From contig NZ_BCQJ01000013.1 in assembly GCF_001544375.1 (NCBI RefSeq), forward strand, positions 1 to 51,830: a stretch of DNA of 51,830 nt. Reading direction: 5' to 3'. Position numbers and translations under genes: made by a program. Under the pieces are notes generated by a model that worked only from the letters and a program-made list of their open reading frames with translations, was not told where the DNA came from and did not search any database. The first letter of the stretch is position 1; the number at the start of each line of letters is the position of its first letter. Of the stretch, positions 9,089-17,598 are shown in pieces. This DNA comes from Enterococcus canis NBRC 100695. GTDB taxonomy: Bacteria > Bacillota > Bacilli > Lactobacillales > Enterococcaceae.

Positions 9089-10312
9089 CTATTTAAAAGT
9101 TGTTTCATGTTTGCTCAAATCATTCTCATGAACAATTATTTTTTGTTTATTTATGTCATACGCCAAAGGAATTGGATTACACCCTCCCTTAAAACCAATC
9201 GTGGCTTTGTTCATAACTACATCACAAAGTTTACAAACAATTGTATCCCCTCGTTGAATATATCCACTAGCTCCACAAATTTCACACGCATCTAGTCCCA
9301 CACCGTAAGCTCCTTCGCTTTTTTGTATCACAATAAATCTAATTGGAATTCCGCTTTCTGTAATATACTCATAACGATGTAAATCCCCATCTGAAACTTT
9401 AGATAAAGGAATAATAATATCACTACCTTCGATTTCATAAGGTTCTGGTTCTGATAAAGTTTCTTCCTGTGTTGTCGCTCTTTTTAAAATTGTTGTACTT
9501 AGCAAAACTAAAAACATCATCATAACCAAAAAAATTAGAGCTCGTCGGTTTTTTCGATCCAAAGCGATGACTTTCCTTCTTTCTGCAGCAGTCATATTGT
9601 CTACATACAGTGGCTGCGTTCTCTTCTTTTTATTTAAACTTATGCAAAAGAAAGATATCACTATCAACAAAGCATAAACCGACCACAATTGCTGATTTAT
9701 TAACAAAGAAATTACTTGAAAAATGTATGGGCTCCCGTCGAGCAGTATAGTTTTTTGATACAACCAAAGCATCCCTAGTCCAAATTGTTGAAATAAAAAG
9801 ACTATCAATATTAAATTTGAAAAAAATTTTTTTTCTTTATCCAACATAGTTGATACACTTTTTTTTAAACCAATTACCCAAAGCAAAATGAATAAAACTC
9901 CTAATAAATTGCCTGAGATTTCTAGCACTGAACTCTTTTCGAAAAGTTTGTGCTCATAAACCGAAATCTTTGAGACTGTGTCATATAGCTTTAGACTAGC
10001 TTGAACAATTGTTAACACTAAAATTCCAATTAAACTATATTTTTTTATTTGGTTGGACCTATTTTGCAATAGAAAACTTAAATAGAAAAGACATATGAGC
10101 AGGATTAACACCAAAGATAACAATTTTAAAAATTCGGATTTATTAAAAAAATTCGGAATACGAACAAACAAAATAACTAGAGAAGATAGTAATAACGCAG
10201 AAATTGTTGTCTGTTTTTTCAGTTTCTTTGATTGAATTAACTGATAAAAACAAAAAAGTACAGAGCTCAGCACCAAAAATGTTTGGATATATAGAATAAA
10301 GCTCTTAAACAC
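9089..10312 (-). CDS. DUF2318 membrane protein, putative Fe-S reductase of FTR1-P19 system
   Basis: 407 residues, GTG start with AAGGAGG just upstream. Eight or more hydrophobic helices (residues 1-230), another helix at about 260-280, then a soluble C-terminal DUF2318 domain. This carries ACEICG, a second Cys-x2-Cys (VCKLC) and the invariant GGCNPIPL. In the Campylobacter p19 and E. coli fetMP loci a gene of this type accompanies FTR1 and P19. The Cys pairs suggest a metal or redox centre, perhaps to oxidise or reduce iron for the permease. That role is inference. Confidence 0.88.
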   Translation of the reverse strand: MFKSFILYIQTFLVLSSVLFCFYQLIQSKKLKKQTTISALLLSSLVILFVRIPNFFNKSEFLKLLSLVLILLICLFYLSFLLQNRSNQIKKYSLIGILVLTIVQASLKLYDTVSKISVYEHKLFEKSSVLEISGNLLGVLFILLWVIGLKKSVSTMLDKEKKFFSNLILIVFLFQQFGLGMLWLYQKTILLDGSPYIFQVISLLINQQLWSVYALLIVISFFCISLNKKKRTQPLYVDNMTAAERRKVIALDRKNRRALIFLVMMMFLVLLSTTILKRATTQEETLSEPEPYEIEGSDIIIPLSKVSDGDLHRYEYITESGIPIRFIVIQKSEGAYGVGLDACEICGASGYIQRGDTIVCKLCDVVMNKATIGFKGGCNPIPLAYDINKQKIIVHENDLSKHETTFK

Positions 10313-10520
10313 TTCACTTCCTCCTTATAAACTTTAGCATAATAATAAAAATGACTTACGATTTTACTTCAATTAGGTATATGGAAATGTCAGAAATCAA
10401 AACATTATCAAGTATTAAACATGCTCTGCAAAGAATGCTTTAACAATGCAATAGAGCATTCCTTATTGACCGTAATTTTATCCTGATAGATAAATAATTA
10501 CCTTTCTTAATTAAGAAGTA

Positions 10521-11192
10521 TTACCACTTGGGGCCCTCCCAATCAAAGAGCCATTCTGTTTCAATAGGAGTTGTCCAAAATTTACCATTTACACCAGTTT
10601 CTTTATCTACATGAAGTAAGTATTCATTCCCTGGAGCACTGATTACAAATTTCACTTTATACGTACCTAACCCCTCCTCAAATTTAACATTCGATCCATA
10701 GTGAGGGCCATCAGAAGCATTCATTGGCATAAAAGCTACTTCCTGAACTACATCACTACCTTCTTTTTGAATAATTGCTTTGACACCTAATCCAGGAACA
10801 AATTCATCTTTTCCGTAACCTAGCATCTCAGCACCTTCTTGCGTAGCAGTAATATCCGCCTCAATATGCGCATCAGCATCAGCTTTGGCAAGACTATTCC
10901 CTTCTGGTTCCATATCTACTGGCTGAAAATACACAGCTGCAATATGCAATGGTCCTTTTTCAACAGAATCACCAATATCAAATTCTTCAAATCCAGCTAC
11001 ATCTTTAGGTGATGCCACTTCAGAATCATCACTCTTTAAATCATGTTCTTCCGTAGTACTTTCATTTACTATAGTCATCTTCTCCTCACTCATATTTGTT
11101 ACTTTCTCTACTGTTTTACAACCACTCAGAGTGAAAAATAATAGCAACATACATGCGGTTAAATAAAAATAATTTTTTCTATAATCTTTCAT
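10521..11192 (-). CDS. P19/Tpd-family periplasmic-type iron-binding lipoprotein
   Basis: 223 residues from ATG 11192; it overlaps the end of the FTR1 gene by 14 bp, so the two are probably coupled in translation. A lipobox LSGC near residue 30 anchors it to the membrane. The mature part has the P19 pattern: GPLHIAAVYFQPVDMEP, DAHIEADI, EMLGYG, HYGSN and a late LLHVDKETG. The His, Met and Asp/Glu residues form the copper and iron site in P19/FetP. It should receive ferrous iron outside the membrane and hand it to FTR1. A 208-bp gap with no clear gene separates it from the DUF2318 gene. Confidence 0.9.
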   Translation of the reverse strand: MKDYRKNYFYLTACMLLLFFTLSGCKTVEKVTNMSEEKMTIVNESTTEEHDLKSDDSEVASPKDVAGFEEFDIGDSVEKGPLHIAAVYFQPVDMEPEGNSLAKADADAHIEADITATQEGAEMLGYGKDEFVPGLGVKAIIQKEGSDVVQEVAFMPMNASDGPHYGSNVKFEEGLGTYKVKFVISAPGNEYLLHVDKETGVNGKFWTTPIETEWLFDWEGPKW

Positions 11193-12423
11193 TTTTTCCC
11201 CCACCTTTAGTAGATTTAATAAACATCATTATAGTAATAACCAGCAAAATAAGTTGTGGTATAAGCGACTCATACATATCATAGATTCCCAAAAAATCAA
11301 CACTAAATCCATTCATCCATGGAACAAACGTTTGCGTGACCACGTCAGCCTCTTGCAATTCCGATACCCCCTTCCCTAAAAATGAAAAACACATAATAAA
11401 CATCAAAATGCTAGTTCCATAAAAAAATGGTTTTACTGGCAGTCTTACACTGAATTTTGTAACTAAAACAAACACAAAAAGCAGAATGAGAACTGCTAAA
11501 CCTAACCCATACCAAATATACTGCCTATTCTCTCTTACAGTAGTTTGAAGTCCCTGAAAGAATAAAATTAACTCTGCCCCTTCTCTTGCCACGGCTAAAA
11601 ATGCTGAAAATATTAACGCTCCTTGTGAACCCGTTGAAACAGAGATTTGTGCCTTTTGAGAAACATATTTATTCCAATTTTCAATTGATGATTTCGACAA
11701 CATCCAATTGCTCATATAAAACAAAACAGCTACGGCTAAAAACATAGTGATACCTTCAAATAATTCTTGTGCCCTTCCACTTACTACATCTCCTAAAATT
11801 TGTGCAGTATAGGTGAAAATAATTGCTAAAATAACACTAAAAACAACGCCTAATCCTGTTCCTACATAAACTTTCTTCACTAATTCTCCATTATTAGTTT
11901 TTACTAGATAGGCAATAATTGCAGAAATGACTAGAATCGCTTCCAATCCTTCTCTTAGCGTTAGTCCAAACGAAGAAATAAAAACAACAGAGCTATTATT
12001 AACATTTTTCCTTGCTTGAGTTGAAGTTTTTTCTCCGTTGGAATTGTCTAACTTAGTGGCATCTTCCAAAAGATTAATTTTTAACTCTTTGATCGTATCG
12101 CTTAACTCTTCCTCGTTTCCTCGTTCCACACTCAAGCGTTTAGACAAATGAAACAAAGCTTCAATATTTTTTACCCTCCTTCCAGAGATATGTGTTTTAA
12201 CGGTTTTTTCGAACCCCAACTTCTCATAAAACTTGAAATAAGCAGTGTTAATATCTTCTTTAGCTTGGACCATATCTCCGGAAAAGTAACTTTTCACAGC
12301 TTTATCCAAATAAATATTCATTTCCGTGGCAACTTCAGTCCAATTTTCATAAGATTCTGCAAAAACTTGCTGATTAAATGTAAGCGATGACAACAAAAGC
12401 AAACACAAAACTATCTTTTTCAT
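11179..12423 (-). CDS. FTR1-family iron permease (EfeU/FetM-like)
   Basis: 414 residues from ATG 12423, where GAGGAGGAAAG is a good ribosome site. The in-frame extension to 12501 is less likely. A signal sequence (residues 1-22) and an extracytoplasmic helical domain of about 130 residues precede the seven-helix permease. Both FTR1 iron motifs are present: REGLE and REGAE. FTR1 proteins move iron inward, usually coupled to its oxidation. First gene of the operon; P19 and DUF2318 follow. It probably runs from the TTTCAT/TATATT promoter at 12487-12515. Confidence 0.92.
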   Translation of the reverse strand: MKKIVLCLLLLSSLTFNQQVFAESYENWTEVATEMNIYLDKAVKSYFSGDMVQAKEDINTAYFKFYEKLGFEKTVKTHISGRRVKNIEALFHLSKRLSVERGNEEELSDTIKELKINLLEDATKLDNSNGEKTSTQARKNVNNSSVVFISSFGLTLREGLEAILVISAIIAYLVKTNNGELVKKVYVGTGLGVVFSVILAIIFTYTAQILGDVVSGRAQELFEGITMFLAVAVLFYMSNWMLSKSSIENWNKYVSQKAQISVSTGSQGALIFSAFLAVAREGAELILFFQGLQTTVRENRQYIWYGLGLAVLILLFVFVLVTKFSVRLPVKPFFYGTSILMFIMCFSFLGKGVSELQEADVVTQTFVPWMNGFSVDFLGIYDMYESLIPQLILLVITIMMFIKSTKGGGKNERL

Positions 12424-12486
12424 GTGTCTCTTTCCTCCTCGTATATTAACTCCCACCCTGTAGGATGATTTTACACGTATGCAAAC

Positions 12487-12515
12487 AATATAAATTAGCA
12501 ATCTTGTTAATGAAA
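12487..12515 (-). promoter_or_regulatory. Candidate promoter of the FTR1 operon
   Basis: On the minus strand TTTCAT (12515-12510) and TATATT (12492-12487) are 17 bases apart. The sequence AGAGAATTTTCATTA overlapping the -35 matches the Fur-type palindrome at 10 of 15 bases, too weak to call alone. Confidence 0.4.
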
Positions 12516-12761
12516 ATTCTCTTGAGCATGGACACTGAAAACGCTATTCTTACTTCAAAATAGATACAGTAAATTCAAAAGTTCTAAAGATTCAACCAAT
12601 CTGATGATGTAAGTCTTATTATATTGGCATTAAACACATAAATCCACATATTCGGGAAAATATGAAATGCTCCAGATTCAAAACACTATCTCCTCATTAT
12701 GTCCGAAAAAGTAACCATAATATGTATTGGCATGATTTAACAACTTTAGACCCTAAACAAT

Positions 12762-12776
12762 TGAGAATTATTCTCA
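12762..12776. promoter_or_regulatory. Fur-type palindrome TGAGAATTATTCTCA
   Basis: A perfect dyad (extended to 19 bases, 12760-12778), 13 of 15 matches to TGATAATNATTATCA. It is about 340 bp upstream of FTR1 and 195 bp before the plus-strand ORF at 12971. On the plus strand TTGAGA and TAATAC are 17 bases apart across it, so it could control a rightward transcript instead of, or besides, the iron operon. Confidence 0.6.
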
Positions 12777-12970
12777 ATGCTAATAATACTATAACATTTA
12801 ATTTTTTTCTACCTAGTATTTCTATTACAAGATGGTTAAATGCATTTACTGTTCAACTTCTTTACTAATCAGCTTTTCAGAATTATAATATTCTAGTATA
12901 GAGATTCTGTTGTTCAGCTATCTATTCCTATCTGTTGCTACATAATAATTAACTGAGGTGTGAGAGATTA

Positions 12971-13153
12971 ATGGACAAGAAAAAAAGGAAACAGTGGCAA
13001 AAAGAAATTAGGATAAAAATAATGAATTTAATGGATGCTAATCCAGATTGGATGACGCGCAGTAGTGATGATTGTGTTGTACAGAGAATTAAAGAACTTC
13101 GTATAGCACTTGAATGTGTAGGGAAACTATACTCACGCTCTATGGATAAGTAA
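12971..13153 (+). CDS. Small charged protein, unknown
   Basis: 60 residues, rich in Lys, Arg, Asp and Glu, predicted mostly helical (MDKKKRKQWQKEIRIKIMNL). GAGGTG lies about 15 bases upstream, which is long. It precedes another tiny gene at 13231. Both follow the Fur-type palindrome on the plus strand. No family recognised; could be a relic. Confidence 0.4.
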   Translation: MDKKKRKQWQKEIRIKIMNLMDANPDWMTRSSDDCVVQRIKELRIALECVGKLYSRSMDK

Positions 13154-13230
13154 ATTGATGGATTTTATTTAATAATTAACTGTTTTAAACATATCAATTG
13201 AACTCATTATATAAGATAGGGGTGATAATC

Positions 13231-13347
13231 ATGGAAAACACTCTTATTATTGCTTTCTCGCTTATTCCTGTAACTATATTTATATATTTCTTAATTAAGG
13301 ATTTAAACCTCTTGGGTGATAATCATAAAAATCGTAAGAAAAAGTGA
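13231..13347 (+). CDS. 38-residue single-helix membrane peptide
   Basis: ATG at 13231 with AGGGGTG upstream. The product has one membrane helix (about residues 4-23) and a basic tail ending NHKNRKKK. Peptides of this shape include type I toxins and small transporter subunits. Nothing here decides which. Confidence 0.45.
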   Translation: MENTLIIAFSLIPVTIFIYFLIKDLNLLGDNHKNRKKK

Positions 13348-13645
13348 TGCTAAAACTTAGGTTTATAAAAATGACTGCTTTTCTTAACAAAAGACATCAA
13401 TTAGGTCAGACTGATATTGTAATAATCCAAAACAGCAGCCTCTGCAGAAATGAATTTATCATTTATTTCTTAATCACTCCCCAATGAAATATTCCAAACT
13501 TTTATGTCTGATTTTATGAACACTTCATTTGGAAAAAAGAACTAAGAAATCACTCAATTGCGAACTAAGAAATCACTCAATTGTTTTGAGTATTTTTTAG
13601 CTCTTAAAGATTAATAGTTGGTGTAGTTGCCAAAAACCTTATCCA
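13348..13645. other. Non-coding, with a 23-bp tandem duplication
   Basis: The 22-mer beginning GAACTAAGAAATCACT occurs twice, at 13539-13560 and 13562-13583, one base apart. No gene is seen. Confidence 0.6.
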
Positions 13646-13855
13646 TCATCGTTTCTATACTAGCGTTTGTCATCAAAAGATTACAACGGATACAACAGAA
13701 TTTAAATATTTCGAAGTAAACACTATCATTCGTCAGAAAAAACTTTATTTAGATCCATTTATGGATCTATTCAACAGTAAAATCCTCTCGTATAGAATCT
13801 CTGAAAAACCAATGCGGTAGCTGTCATGGAAGATTTAGAAGAAGTGATCGAATTT
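13646..13855 (+). pseudogene. IS3-family transposase OrfB fragment
   Basis: Plus strand, reading HHRFYTSVCHQKITTDTTEF, KYFE and KLYLDPFMDLFNSKILSYRI, then a frame change to AVAVMEDLEEVIEF. This is the retroviral-type integrase core of IS3/IS150 transposases around the first catalytic Asp (TTDTTEFKYF) and the second (LDPFMDLFN). Only some 70 codons remain, and it abuts the topB start fragment, so insertion here may have truncated that gene. Confidence 0.75.
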
Positions 13856-13874
13856 TGTGAACTACTCACCACTG

Positions 13875-13939
13875 TACTTCAAAGCATTAGCATAAGCTAA
13901 GGTTTGACTAGGTTTCTCTGCCAAAATAACTATACTTAT
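13875..13939 (-). pseudogene. topB: 5' end fragment of a second topB gene
   Basis: About 22 codons closely matching the start of the topB gene at 28166 (SIVILAEKPSQ, ANAL). The start codon reads ATA instead of ATG, and the rest is missing at the junction with the IS3 fragment. It belongs to a decayed paralogous copy of the 28.1-30.9 kb region. Confidence 0.75.
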
Positions 13940-14008
13940 TTGTATATTCACCTCACTTGGCCCTGCCATCTTTCCTGAAAGTAACTTTTTCTTCCGTTTT
14001 TTGGATTT

Positions 14009-14340
14009 CTACAAATATTTTCGAATGGTATTCATCCAATTTGATGTAGCAGAAAGTAACCGTAAAACATCTACTTTTTTTCATTATCTTGGACATCATA
14101 AAATAGAGTATAATCATCTTCCATTAGATACCTAATATTTGTGCTCACATCTAAACGATAAGATAAACTTGTTCCAATTAGTGGACTGTTTTCCAATTTG
14201 TCATACATCAATGTATCCAAATTCATAATAAATTTTTCAATATTTTTAGGATATATGCCTAATTCTCGCTTATAAAAAACAGCTTCTTCTACATCTCTAA
14301 GCACTTGCCGTGCAACATTCACAGTATAACTCATCATCAA
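14009..14340 (-). pseudogene. Frameshifted RelE/ParE-family toxin
   Basis: Paralogue of the intact toxin at 28829-29146. The open frame runs 89 residues (SYTVNVARQVLRDVEEAVFY) and stops after DNEKK at a run of seven A. One base fewer restores VDVLRLLSATSNWMNTIRKY to a TAG at 14009, matching the intact copy's end. It lies directly after a broken antitoxin. Confidence 0.75.
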
Positions 14341-14582
14341 ATACCTAAATTACTTTTAAATTCTTCACGAGAAACAGATTTTTCATTCCGTAAAGACTGA
14401 TAGCCTTTCTGAAGCTCCTCAAATAATCATAATGTTGCTTGTGTTTTTCTCCATTCCTCAATATCTACCACCGCATAAACAGCCGTTCTATTACGTGTTA
14501 AGATAACTTGTGAACCAACACTAACATCACTCAAATTTTGATTATAATAGCGCATATCCGATACAGGCATAATGTTTTCCAT
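14337..14582 (-). pseudogene. Phd/YefM-type antitoxin with internal stop
   Basis: Same sequence family as 29148-29399: MENIMPVSDMRYYNQ at the start, then VGSQVILTRN and VVDIEEWRK. After AQATL-type sequence a TGA replaces the Arg codon of the intact copy (ATLRLFEEL). Since toxin and antitoxin are both broken, the pair is inactive. Confidence 0.75.
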
Positions 14583-14689
14583 AAAGAACACTTCTTACTT
14601 AAAATTTTACTTAATTATACCGTGATTGACTTTTTTCTTTAAGTTTACATACTGCCTTCCGTAATTAAATCATGATTACCACTTTATTT

Positions 14690-15281
14690 TTTCTATAAAT
14701 ATTGTATCTCTGACGGTAGAATCTAACAGTTCATCAATTGATTCCAGTTTTTTCAACTTCTTTATCAGAAAAACCATTCAAAAATAAATCAAGGGCATAT
14801 TTTAAACGTGGATCATCTTGTTTAAATTTGTATTGCCGGCCTTTGAATTTTCCTTTTTTCTTAGCTATTCAATACCTTGAGCTTGTCGTTCTTTAATACG
14901 TTTAATACGTTTACGTTCAGATCCAGCTTAATACACTTATATAATTCAATCACTAAATTATTAATCAATCGCCTAAAATTTTCATCTTCAATCCTACTCA
15001 CTCATTGAAGGTAAATTTAAAACTTCCAGGGTTGCCCCATACATTCGAATTTGATTCATATGTTCTGTTAATTCTTTGTTGTTTCGTCCTAATCGATCTA
15101 ATTCAGTAACAACAACTATATTTCCTTAACGAATATAGTTAAGCATAGCTTGTAATTGAGGACGTTCGACCGACTTACCACTTAATTTGTCTGAAAAGAT
15201 CTTAGCCCCCTGTAACGCTTCTAATTGTCTATCTAAGTTCTGGTCTTTGCTACTAACTCGCGCATAGCCTATTTTACTCAT
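14690..15281 (-). pseudogene. Serine resolvase pseudogene
   Basis: Starts [20 protein letters not shown], with the catalytic Ser of the resolvase/invertase family (YARVSS). [18 protein letters not shown] follows, then TAA, then in frame GNIVVVTELDRLGRNNKEL and NLPSM. Further frame changes precede a C-terminal part with KYKGR/KFKG and a helix-turn-helix. It corresponds to the beta-type recombinase of Inc18-like plasmids, whose C-terminal half survives at 30433. Confidence 0.75.
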
Positions 15282-15539
15282 AATTAGCCTCTGCTATATA
15301 ATCCTTTCTTAATTTTATTTACTATAGCCATCATTAGTATTCCCATACCCTAACAAGAGGGCAAAAGAGCAAGCATTGGGTATGTGTACACGCTAAAATG
15401 CAGTCGCATTTTATTTGTTAGGTTCCGCCTAATACCGACAATAACCAATCAGTCTAGCAGTCTTACCTTTTGGTAATTCGTTCGATTGTGAGTGTTTGAT
15501 TGTAATCGTAGGACTTCAAAATCAATCCTCCTTCGTAAA
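15282..15539. other. Spacer between resolvase and rep remnants
   Basis: Contains AAAATGC-AGTC-GCATTTT near 15408-15425, a small hairpin. No gene. Iteron-like repeats of a replication origin were looked for and not convincingly found. Confidence 0.35.
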
Positions 15540-16344
15540 AATATTGTGTAATCCACCGAATAAATCATCTTTTTCAGAAGATAAAAGTGAAGAATTAGTT
15601 TCTTAATTTGTTCTTCTTTGGTTGGTGCATGTTTATTAAAATCATCTGCTTTTTTATTTCAGGCTTAAAGGAAAATTGATAGCCAACGACAGGCTTTCCA
15701 CGACTTTTTCCGTATTTCTTTTTGATTGTTAGTCCTTTGAAAATAACAGTTAGCTCTTGTCGAATAGGCCTTATAGCTCTTTTATCAATAGCGGTTACGC
15801 TATAACTATTGGGACTAGAAAGTTGATCTCTAAAATCATCGATTGAAATAATAAACTTCCCTATAGTTCTAAATTACTTTAGCAAACGAAACGCTGTTTT
15901 TGAATATTTACTGGTTAGTTCGTTATGTTGTTGTAAGCTAAATCTCGTCCAGTTGGTTAAATCATGAAAATATTCTCTAAACTCCGGATTTAAAACAATT
16001 TCAACCTCTTGTAAATCTGTAAGAATGGAAAACCGAGTAAACAAAATAAGAAAATCAAATCGCTTTTGAATTTCCCCCACAACCAATTTGCATTAGTTTT
16101 TGCATGTTCTACTCACATCACGTAAAAATTCTGCTTGGTGCATAGAATATTTGCTTAATCTTTGTAGGTCACTGAAAGAAATCGAAACTGTATTATCACC
16201 ATTTTTTACGTAACTCATCACGTCAGTATGTTTTGTTCTACAGCATTCAATTTTCGTAAAGGAATAGTAGTTCACATAGACCTCATATTTTGAGCAAACA
16301 ATACAAATCGGCCTGTTTCTTCTCACTAGTTTTTTTGCTACCAT
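15540..16344 (-). pseudogene. repA: Rep_3-family plasmid initiator, broken
   Basis: Replication initiator of the RepA type found on enterococcal pheromone-type plasmids. Pieces in order: MVAKKLVRRN at 16344; YEVYVNYYSFTKIE; MSYVKNGDNTVSISFSDLQR; a frame change near 16090; FDFLILFTRFSI; DLTNWTRFSLQQHNELTSKY; SKTAFRLLK with a stop; then ISIDDFRDQLSSPNSYSV, AIDKRAIRPIRQELTVIF, KKYGKSRGKPVVGYQFSFK. Both winged-helix halves are recognisable. At least three disruptions mean it cannot initiate replication. Confidence 0.8.
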
Positions 16345-16734
16345 CTTTTATTCTCAAAAATTTCATGACTAAATAGCGGTTTTTATTTATAACAAAAACA
16401 TAATGGGCATATTCAACTGCGAACAATGTTTATTAATCTGGAATTTGGAATGAGTATAGTATGGGAATTGCTGATTTCACAAAAAAGCACCTAAAATTTC
16501 TGAGATTGTGTTTTTGGGTGCCTAATCCTAATATTATGAAAGGAGACGTTCTTGGGATCTTCTAGGCGCTATAATTCTCGAACTGATAGAAAATCATTCT
16601 ATTGGTCCTTTTTGAGTATGAAAAAACAAAACATACAGAAGCTCCATTAGAATTGAATCGCCACAACATAATCAGATGAGAACCAGAATTTTCTTAATCA
16701 ATCATCTGATCACTTATTAAACATAAAAAACATC
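16345..16734. other. Non-coding, with a hairpin
   Basis: GCACCTAAAA (from about 16487) pairs roughly with TTTTTGGGTGC (about 16513-16524), a possible terminator. No coding region. Confidence 0.35.
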
Positions 16735-16885
16735 GGCTCTTTGTCAAGTCGTGCTAACGAAAATCCGATTTTTTTGATCAATTAATTAATCAAAGTAAGA
16801 TAACAAAAAATCTGAATCAGAATAAGGTTCATTCTGACTCAGATTTGATTTTACGCAACTTATCAGTACTTATTGACAAAGAGCC
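16735..16885. mobile_element. 151-bp MITE with ISL3-type inverted ends
   Basis: Perfect 13-bp terminal inverted repeats GGCTCTTTGTCAA (16735-16747) and TTGACAAAGAGCC (16873-16885) enclose a non-coding interior. Inside, AAATCTGAATCAGAATAAGG is followed by a near-complement CATTCTGACTCAGATTT, a strong hairpin. No transposase, so it would have to be moved by an ISL3-family enzyme. The bases after it (16899-16921) resemble another ISL3 end. Confidence 0.75.
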
Positions 16886-17219
16886 ATTATCTTTTGGATT
16901 TTTCTTTACCAACATCATTTGACAACTAGTCATTATAGCCATACAAAAAGAATAACAGATTCCCCCTGAGTTTATAGAACCTATTACTCTTTTTCTGGAG
17001 TGATGCTGCTAACAGCATCTATTAAATTTTACACAATATCTTCATTTTTGCAACTATCTTACTTTACACCTTTTTTGATGTAAAAGCATACTTAGTCTGC
17101 CGTAATTTTCCAATTCCTAAGCTCTGAGTACGCTTTTACGTAAAACTGTAACCCACTCATGGTATAACCCGATCATTCGTATAAAACAATTCATTACAAA
17201 CACATCAATTAGATTGCAA
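16886..17219 (-). pseudogene. Second remnant of the ITPEKE gene, plus IS end
   Basis: The minus strand at about 16988-17040 encodes LIDAVSSITPEKE and stop, matching the end of 5184-5432. Upstream in the same direction are KYAFTSKKV and other short pieces separated by stops. The third positions differ while amino acids are kept, so this is a protein remnant rather than an RNA hairpin. Confidence 0.35.
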
Positions 17220-17293
17220 TGTACCCTGTAGGACTCGAACCTACGACCGGACGGTTATGAGCCATCTGCTCTAACCAACTGAGCTAAGAGCAC
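17220..17293 (-). tRNA. tRNA with CAU anticodon (Met, or Ile2 after lysidine)
   Basis: A full cloverleaf. Acceptor GTGCTCT pairs with AGGGTAC (two G-U), D arm AGCTCAGTTGGTTAGAGC, anticodon stem GATGG/CCGTC around loop CTCATAA, T arm GTAGG-TTCGAGT-CCTAC. The anticodon is CAU. The CTCATAA loop resembles Gram-positive tRNA-Ile2 more than elongator Met, but I cannot separate them. The CCA end is not encoded (ACATT follows). It stands alone among plasmid remnants. Confidence 0.85.
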
Positions 17294-17327
17294 AAAATAG
17301 CTTGGCTGAAAACACATCTCACAAAAA

Positions 17328-17598
17328 CTAGCTCTTTATTCCCAGTTCTTCTTTTAAAACCGTTTGAATAATATTCGAAAAACTAATACTTTGTTTTTCT
17401 AAAGCGTCATTTGAAACATATGGAAGCTCCACATTATTTGGATCACCACAAATAATATAACCTCTAAAACATCTTTGGCGTTAATCATAGCCTCTTTTAA
17501 ACTCTCACCATTTGTATAACAATTATCAAAGTTTATAAAATTCACATAATAAACCCCACACCATCTTCTCCTAGTAAATATATCGTCATAGTCTTCAT
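17328..17598 (-). pseudogene. HicB-like antitoxin remnant
   Basis: Starts MKTMTIYLLGEDGVGF with a frame change. It then reads YVNFINFDNCYTNGESLKEA and MINAKDVLE, the HicB-like fold consensus (YYV-FPD---C-T-G-S-EEA). A second frame change follows, then PNNVELPYVSNDALEKQSIS and LKEELGIKS and TAG at 17328. No HicA gene is beside it. Confidence 0.65.

Noticed and set aside
15282..16734. Plasmid replication origin with iterons next to the rep remnant
   Set aside because: No clear run of direct repeats was found by eye; a repeat finder would be needed.
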